Below are positions 62,540-64,000 of a DNA stretch of 64,000 nucleotides, in pieces. Positions within the stretch are counted from its first letter, which is position 1. Each line of letters opens with the position of its first letter. Source of the DNA: Bugula neritina (lineage: Eukaryota > Bryozoa > Gymnolaemata > Cheilostomatida > Bugulidae); contig OZ037766.1 of assembly GCA_964035545.1 (NCBI GenBank), positions 3,276,001 through 3,340,000 of the forward strand, read 5' to 3'. Below the pieces are notes generated by a model. It had not been told where the DNA came from. It saw only the letters and a program-made list of their open reading frames with translations, and did no database searches. The translations under genes were made by a program, and so were the position numbers.

Positions 62540-64000
62540 GATCTTTTATTTAATCTACATATAAAATTTCTCTAAAATACAAAGCTTGCAACGTTTTGAG
62601 TTGGGATTATAGCCGAGTGCATGGCTAATGATCTTCCATTTGGTCGTGTAGTTGGTGCCTTTATGTTCTAAATACCATAAGTGCTTGCTTAACTCTGTGA
62701 CATTTTTGTATCTTTTGTGCTTATAAGAGCAGGTATGCATGGTTGTATATATAGGTGCTTTTTAAAGTCAGTTTCACATAGTCCGATGTATGTGTTGGAG
62801 CTGTTTGGTGATGTTATGGTGGCCTGGTAGATGATATTGGAGAGTAAGCACTTGCCATTCAGTGGGCAGTTTGATTTTCTTATACAATTGCAGGTTCTCT
62901 TGGTGCTACTGGTGGTTGTTAAGGAGCTTGTCGTTTGGTTAGCCAATTTTCTTTTGTTATTCCTAATAATTTTGTACATTATGTTGGGCATGCAAGAATA
63001 GCTCAGTTTGAGTGTATTTCTATTAAGTATATTTCTAAGAGGATGCTTTGAGTGAAACACTTTGCCTATTATGTTGAGGAATTGTCTTCCCATGTTGGTT
63101 GCAACATGCTTGCTGTAGGGTGGATTGAACTATATAATGTTCCTCCTTCTAGGTTTATTACGGTGTGTTTGTTGCTTCTCATATTGTAATGTGAAGTTGC
63201 ACCCACTCTTTTTTAGGGCGTCCTGGTAGATGTGTGTTTCACTAAATTGCAATTCTCTTTATTAGATGAGAGCTTGGAGAGTATTTTGTTAATGGATTTA
63301 GAAATGTTTCTAATGATAGATTGGGGGTGGTTGCTGTTATGGTGAATGTAGATAGGGGTGTTGTCAGATTTATTATAAATGGTTTATCAGTGGCATCAAC
63401 GAGATTGAGGGTGATATTTAAAAAGTTGATGATTTTCTTGTTGGCCTCGACAATAATTCCTAAGCCAACGGGTTTGAAAATTTTGCATAGTGCTTTCTTA
63501 GTATTTTCCACTTGCCTGGGTAGATCTTTCAGTATGGCTAAACCACCGTCGCGGTACAGCCCGATGTTATTTTGTAGCTCTTTCATCAGTAGTAAATTAA
63601 GGATATACGCTCATACCAAGTCACATATTTCGGCCCCATCATATGAACCCATTGGGACAACAAATAGTTTGTTTTGGGATTTTTTTATCCAGGGTTGATT
63701 AGCATTAAAACTAAGTTTCTGGCCTGCATAATGATGTGAATCTCCCCTGGTGTAGTTATGAAGTGGGTCGTTGCATATTTCAAAGCATCTATAAGTAAAA
63801 GCTCCTGAGTAATGCTAGGGTAAAAGTTTATAATGTCAAAGCTTATGAATGTATAGTTTTGCTTTTTTTCATGCCGTTGAATCAGAGTAAAACTTCTTGT
63901 GTGTTTTTCCATTGGTTTATTTGCGTGGAATCGCGTATTTTGATGTTGATGGTTTCCAAAAGTTGTTCGCTTAAAATTCTCCCTTTTTCTGATTTTGCAG
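62540..64000 (-). mobile_element. Penelope-like retroelement, decayed, 5' end outside window
   Basis: The minus strand encodes successive Penelope-like signatures. The RT palm motif A reads SFDIINFYPSI (~63835). A WIKKSQNK...MGSYDGAEICDL segment (63610-63700) follows, then the catalytic region IGLYRDGGLA (~63545), then FNPPYSKHV (~63125) and LKLSYSCMPN (~63000). After these come the Cys-rich linker CNCIRKSNCPLNGKCL and the GIY-YIG-type endonuclease with TYIG (~62785), TELSKHLWYLEHK and CKLCILEK. This is the EN-containing (GIY-YIG) branch. It is split by several frameshifts and stops and is not active. Confidence 0.85.
62555..64000 (-). pseudogene. Penelope-like RT/GIY-YIG polyprotein, inactivated
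   Basis: Visible breaks: frameshifts near 63895, 63718, 63240 and 62750; an in-frame TGA at 63611-63613 after ICDLV; and a TAG at 63130-63132 where the family usually has Trp before FNPP. The catalytic YRDD is YRDG here (GAC GGT at 63550-63545), so the second catalytic Asp is lost. The C-terminus ends early after LCILEKFYM. Upstream of 63912 the frame continues beyond the window with ILSEQLLETINIKIRD-like sequence typical of the region before the palm. Confidence 0.82.

Overview
This is an A+T-rich eukaryotic (metazoan) window. The evidence is GT-AG introns, TATA-box promoters, AATAAA polyadenylation signals, long (TA)n and (CA)n microsatellites, tRNA-like SINE heads and a decayed Penelope-like retroelement at the right edge. 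It looks like an invertebrate, but the sequence alone does not fix the phylum. A mollusc or another invertebrate making Tyr-rich secretions is a guess.

The gene content is almost entirely one expanded family of very small secreted proteins. I count thirteen intact genes, all starting MKVIAILL(A/S)VCL and cleaved at about residue 17. Their short cationic mature parts contain no cysteine. There are three subfamilies. Family A (seven genes, 80-81 aa) is Gly/Tyr/Asn/His-rich, with GPSNYGY-type repeats and a GFGK/SFGK tail. Family B (two genes, 69 and 76 aa) is Tyr/Arg/Asn-rich, with GYNSY(N)R repeats. Family C (four genes, 80-94 aa) is Tyr/Asn/Arg-rich, with dibasic RR/RK steps. All share one architecture: a non-coding exon 1 just after a TATA box, the whole CDS in exon 2, and a 3'-UTR intron followed by a non-coding exon 3 with a poly(A) signal.

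Layout: 1-6880 is a divergent A-gene pair (A1 minus, A2 plus). 7060-8690 holds a relic A-type promoter and a (CA)n tract. 8690-21800 holds B1, a second A pair (A3, A4) and a relic A exon. 22000-26900 is a spacer with the single gene A5. 26970-41250 is the reverse complement of the 7060-21800 material: relic promoter, relic exon, third A pair (A6, A7), then B2. The left two thirds of the window is therefore a giant imperfect inverted repeat. C1 follows at 42 kb. Then come two ~5.45 kb tandem units (43540-49022 and 49023-54473), each carrying one C gene and one tRNA-like element. Next are a degraded third-unit remnant (~55.2-56 kb), a gene-poor stretch, C4 at 60.5 kb, and the retroelement from 62.5 kb to the window end.

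Function is inferred from composition only. Secreted, Cys-free, Tyr-rich cationic proteins encoded by dense duplicated clusters fit an extracellular structural or adhesive material, or an epithelial defence peptide set. No database comparison was possible. A bZIP-type site (TGACTCAGCA) about 350 bp upstream of A genes, and a different TGATTGATTGATGA/GCCGGT block upstream of C genes, suggest that each subfamily has its own co-regulation.
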